A stretch of 64,000 nucleotides of DNA from Nitrospirillum amazonense (GTDB lineage Bacteria; Pseudomonadota; Alphaproteobacteria; Azospirillales; Azospirillaceae), in contig NZ_VITV01000015.1 of the NCBI RefSeq assembly GCF_007828035.1, forward strand, positions 51,228 to 115,227, read 5' to 3'. Under the pieces are notes generated by a model, which did no database searches, was not told the DNA's origin, and worked only from the letters and a program-made list of their open reading frames with translations. Shown here in pieces: positions 61,468-64,000 of this stretch. Position 1 is the first letter of the stretch; every line of letters begins with the position of its first letter. The position numbers and the translations under genes are program-made.

Positions 61468-62838
61468 ATGACCGCCGGTGACGACTCCATGCAGCGCCAG
61501 TTCCAGGAACGCCTGGCCTTCCTGGAAATCGACGCTTTGACCCGGGACGCCTTGCGCAGCCTGCGCCCACATGTCGAACGCGAGTTGCCCGCCATTCTGG
61601 ATCGGTTCTACGCCAAGCTGCGGACCCAGCCGGAGATCTTCAAACTCTTCGGCGGCGACAAGCACCTGTCGCACGTGAAGGACATGCAGATGCGCCACTG
61701 GGCAGCCATCGTCACCGGCACCTTCGACGCCACCTACCTGGACAGCGTCATCCGCGTCGGCCGCGCCCACAACCGCCTGGGACTGGAGCCGCGCTGGTAC
61801 ATCGGCGGCTATGCCTTCATCACCGGCGAACTGCTGACCATGGTGACGCGCATGGACCGGCGGGGGCCCTTCGCCTGGCTGCGGCCGCGCCTGGACGTGG
61901 CCCGCCTGCAACAGGCCCTGCTGCGCGCCGTCATGCTGGACATGGATCTGGCCATCTCCGTCTACATCGAGGAAGGGCGCCGCGACCGGCAGCGGGTGCT
62001 GGAAGGCCTGGCCCAGAATTTCACCGACACCATGGCCGGCGTCATCGACGGCATCAGCGGCGCCGTGGGCGGACTGCGCCAGGACGCCAGCCTGCTGACG
62101 CAAGCCGCCGACCAGTCGCTGGCGGAAAGCACACAGGCCGACACGGCCGCCGGCAGTGCCGCCAGCAACGTCCAGTCGGTGGCCAGCGCCACTGAGGAAC
62201 TGTCGGCCTCCATCACCGAGATCAGCGCCCGCGTCGTGCAATCCAACAAGATTTCGGCGCAAGCCATGGAAACGACCCGGCGCACCGACGGCGCGGTGCG
62301 CGGCCTGGTGGCCGCCGCCGCCCGCATCGGCGACGTGCTGAGCCTGATCAACACCATCGCCAGCCAAACCAACCTGCTGGCGCTGAACGCCACCATCGAG
62401 GCGGCCCGGGCGGGTGAGGCCGGCAAGGGCTTCGCCGTCGTGGCGGGCGAGGTCAAGGCGCTGGCCACCCAGACCGCCAAGGCAACGGAGGAGATTTCCG
62501 CCCAGGTGAGCGCCATCCGCCACGTGTCGGAAGAGGCGGTCTCGGCGATCAGCCAGATCGGCAGCGTCATCGCCGGCATGGATGAGATCGCGACCTCCAT
62601 CGCCAGCGCGGTGGAGGAACAAAGCACTGCCACCCGGGAAATCGCCCGAAGCATCGCCCAGGCGGCCACGGGCACCGCCAGCGTCTCGGCCAACATCAGC
62701 CACGTGGCCGACGCCGCCCGCCAGACGGGGGCGGCGGCCGGCCGCCTGAGCCAGTCGTCCGGCGATCTGGGGCTTCAGGCCCAGCGCCTGCGCGAGGGGG
62801 CGCAAACCTTCGCCACCCGCTTGCGGGAAAGCGCGTGA
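61468..62838 (+). CDS. Globin-coupled methyl-accepting chemotaxis sensor (HemAT-like)
   Basis: A 456-aa soluble receptor. A sensor globin domain (about 10-165) carries [20 protein letters not shown] near 100-120, where the His is the probable heme ligand, with [13 protein letters not shown] before it. A methyl-accepting domain follows, with the tip [20 protein letters not shown] (residues about 293-312) and [18 protein letters not shown]. It should sense oxygen or other gases and signal to CheA. ATG 61468 has GGAG upstream and starts the globin; the open frame reaches 61294. Confidence 0.92.
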   Translation: MTAGDDSMQRQFQERLAFLEIDALTRDALRSLRPHVERELPAILDRFYAKLRTQPEIFKLFGGDKHLSHVKDMQMRHWAAIVTGTFDATYLDSVIRVGRAHNRLGLEPRWYIGGYAFITGELLTMVTRMDRRGPFAWLRPRLDVARLQQALLRAVMLDMDLAISVYIEEGRRDRQRVLEGLAQNFTDTMAGVIDGISGAVGGLRQDASLLTQAADQSLAESTQADTAAGSAASNVQSVASATEELSASITEISARVVQSNKISAQAMETTRRTDGAVRGLVAAAARIGDVLSLINTIASQTNLLALNATIEAARAGEAGKGFAVVAGEVKALATQTAKATEEISAQVSAIRHVSEEAVSAISQIGSVIAGMDEIATSIASAVEEQSTATREIARSIAQAATGTASVSANISHVADAARQTGAAAGRLSQSSGDLGLQAQRLREGAQTFATRLRESA

Positions 62839-62905
62839 TCCCCTGAGGAGGGACGCCCCCCCAAGCCGATGGGCAAGCGCGCCAGCGCACGCTATAATCG
62901 CGGCC

Positions 62906-63109
62906 ATGGGCACATTCCTCTTCTTCTGCCTGGGCGCCACCATGCTGGCCGTGCTGGGCGTCCTGATCCTGGGCCTGTTCACCATGGCCCGGGGCGGCGA
63001 CAAGGCCGGCACCACGGGTAACCGCCTGATGTGGTGGCGCATCCGCCTGCAGATCCTGGCGGTGGTGCTGTTCATCCTGACGGCGCTGGCCCTGAGTCAC
63101 CACGCATGA
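62906..63109 (+). CDS. Twin-transmembrane-helix small protein (HIG1-like)
   Basis: A 67-aa protein with two hydrophobic helices (about 5-27 and 46-64) and a short loop ending NRLMWWRIRLQ, which fits the HIG1-type motif. In alphaproteobacteria it regularly precedes the cobalamin adenosyltransferase gene, as here (16 bp gap). Function unclear, possibly linked to respiratory complexes. Confidence 0.82.
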   Translation: MGTFLFFCLGATMLAVLGVLILGLFTMARGGDKAGTTGNRLMWWRIRLQILAVVLFILTALALSHHA

Positions 63110-63125
63110 CGGCGCGCGGGGCGGC

Positions 63126-63701
63126 ATGGTCACACTGACCCGCATCTACACACGGGGCGGCGACACGGGCCAGACCTCGCTGGGGGATGGCCGCCGCGTG
63201 GTCAAGCATGACCTGCGGGTCGAGGCCTACGGCACGGTGGACGAAGCCAACGCCGCCATCGGCCTGGCGCGCCTGCACACCGCCGGAACCCCGGCGGACG
63301 CTTATTTGTCCCGTATTCAAAACGACCTGTTCGACCTGGGCGCCGACCTGTGCACCCCGGAACAGGAAAACCCCAAATACCCCCCCCTGCGCATCGTCGG
63401 TGCCCAGGTCGACCGGTTGGAGCGGGAGATTGACGCGCTGAACGCCGACCTGGCGCCGCTGTCTTCCTTCATCCTGCCGGGCGGTACCCCCGCCGCCGCC
63501 TTTTTGCATCAGGCCCGTACCGTCACCCGCCGGGCGGAGCGGCTGGTGGCCAGCCTGGCGGAGCGGGAGCCGGTGAACCCGGCTGCCTTCAAGTACCTGA
63601 ACAGGCTTTCAGATTTTCTGTTCGTGCTGTCGCGCCATGTCAATGACAGGGGCGCCGGCGACGTCCTATGGGTGCCCGGCGCCAACCGCGAGGGACGTTA
63701 A
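63126..63701 (+). CDS. pduO: Cob(I)alamin adenosyltransferase, PduO type
   Basis: A 191-aa enzyme that makes adenosylcobalamin from ATP and cob(I)alamin. The ATP-binding N-terminus is RIYTRGGDTGQTSLGDGRRV, followed by EAYGTVDEANAAIGLA and the C-terminal helix motif ARTVTRRAERLV and YLNRLSDFLFVLSRHVND. Start ATG 63126. It follows the small membrane protein gene by 16 bp and lies upstream of etfB, a conserved order. Confidence 0.94.
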   Translation: MVTLTRIYTRGGDTGQTSLGDGRRVVKHDLRVEAYGTVDEANAAIGLARLHTAGTPADAYLSRIQNDLFDLGADLCTPEQENPKYPPLRIVGAQVDRLEREIDALNADLAPLSSFILPGGTPAAAFLHQARTVTRRAERLVASLAEREPVNPAAFKYLNRLSDFLFVLSRHVNDRGAGDVLWVPGANREGR

Positions 63702-63714
63702 ACCCTTGGGTTTA
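63699..63714. other. Palindrome at the pduO stop
   Basis: TAAACCCTTGGGTTTA is a perfect 16-bp palindrome beginning at the pduO stop codon. It may be a protein-binding site or a short hairpin; no T-run follows. Confidence 0.35.
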
Positions 63715-63742
63715 GGCCATATTGCAGTGCAACAGGGCAGCG

Positions 63743-63771
63743 TTGACAGCTTTGTGGGACAATCCTATTTT
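63743..63771 (+). promoter_or_regulatory. Sigma-70 promoter of the etf operon
   Basis: A perfect TTGACA (63743-63748) and TATTTT (63766-63771, four of six matches) are separated by the ideal 17 bp. Initiation should fall near 63778, about 118 bp before the etfB ATG. Confidence 0.65.
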
Positions 63772-63895
63772 TGCCGACCACGTCCGTATGGCTCGATCCG
63801 CCGGACGGGGAAAATAACCAGAACCCGCCAGATCGAGGGTGGAGCGTCACACCGGGCGGGCGCCCTCCAAGAAGTGCCAAAGGATGGCTTGAGAC

Positions 63896-64000
63896 ATGAA
63901 GATACTGGTCGCGGTCAAGCGGGTCGTTGACTACAACGTGAAGGTTCGCGTGAAGGCGGACGGCACGGGTGTGGAGACGGCCAACGTCAAGATGTCGATG
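63896..64000 (+). CDS. etfB: Electron transfer flavoprotein beta subunit (partial, N-terminus)
   Basis: The first 35 codons run to the window edge. The N-terminus [20 protein letters not shown] is the hallmark of EtfB, which with EtfA passes electrons from acyl-CoA dehydrogenases to the quinone pool. It lies 194 bp after pduO. Confidence 0.93.
   Translation, partial: MKILVAVKRVVDYNVKVRVKADGTGVETANVKMSM

Noticed and set aside
1..64000. CRISPR arrays, prophage, rRNA genes, toxin-antitoxin pairs, restriction systems
   Set aside because: No regularly spaced repeats, phage structural genes, rRNA sequence or recognisable defence proteins were seen.

Overview
The window is 64 kb of GC-rich, densely coding DNA from an alphaproteobacterium. 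The gene content fits Rhodospirillales/Azospirillaceae (Azospirillum-, Nitrospirillum- or Niveispirillum-like). This rests on the family mix: TonB receptors of the Xanthomonas/Caulobacter type, a globin-coupled chemoreceptor, Coq7, GluQ, and the small twin-helix protein, cobalamin adenosyltransferase and etfB order. Genus is a guess. I see no prophage, CRISPR array, rRNA operon or complete insertion sequence. There is one tRNA, Leu with anticodon CAA.

Layout. 0-17 kb is mostly housekeeping and accessory single genes: the end of an acyltransferase-like gene, beta-carbonic anhydrase, DUF445, a periplasmic TPR protein, an OPT oligopeptide transporter, a DUF1800/DUF1501 pair with a Tat signal, a soluble double-PAS chemoreceptor, a two-gene DUF1826 operon under a Zur-box-like palindrome, an MFS exporter with a divergent LysR, and Kup. 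17-22 kb is a branched-chain-amino-acid-type ABC transporter with its binding protein divergent from livGFHM. 22-24 kb is a quinone reductase with a divergent LysR.

24-46 kb is the metabolic core, two linked amino-sugar systems. On the minus strand are a TonB receptor, then nagF (EIIA-HPr-EI), nagE (EIIC plus two EIIB domains) and an exported GH20 hexosaminidase, for uptake and phosphorylation of GlcNAc from chitin-like glycans. On the plus strand are a NagZ-type GH3 enzyme, a complete Opp-type ABC importer, murQ, a BadF-type sugar kinase, a SIS-domain glucosamine-6-P deaminase and nagA. The last importer ATPase overlaps murQ by 4 bp. Together they could take in a GlcNAc- and MurNAc-containing ligand (muropeptide or chitooligosaccharide), split it, phosphorylate it, remove lactate, deacetylate and deaminate to fructose-6-P. 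An AmpR-like regulator with the AmpR effector residues sits at 57 kb, without ampC.

46-64 kb holds an orphan IS3 OrfA-like gene, an ethanolamine/amino-acid permease, two paralogous 78-79 aa proteins flanking a YitT-type membrane protein, an EAL protein, an S1/P1 nuclease, tRNA-Leu, a YqaA/dsbB/coq7 run, a second TonB receptor with divergent AmpR-like LysR, an HNH nuclease, gluQ, a Nudix hydrolase, a globin-coupled sensor, and the start of the etf operon.

Most noteworthy non-coding signals are a dispersed repeat present twice (4.6 kb and 60.3 kb) whose central hairpin differs by compensatory changes around a constant GGAT loop, the Zur-like palindrome at 12.7 kb, a GntR-type palindrome before the sugar kinase at 43.1 kb, and stacked inverted repeats before the YitT gene at 48.5 kb.
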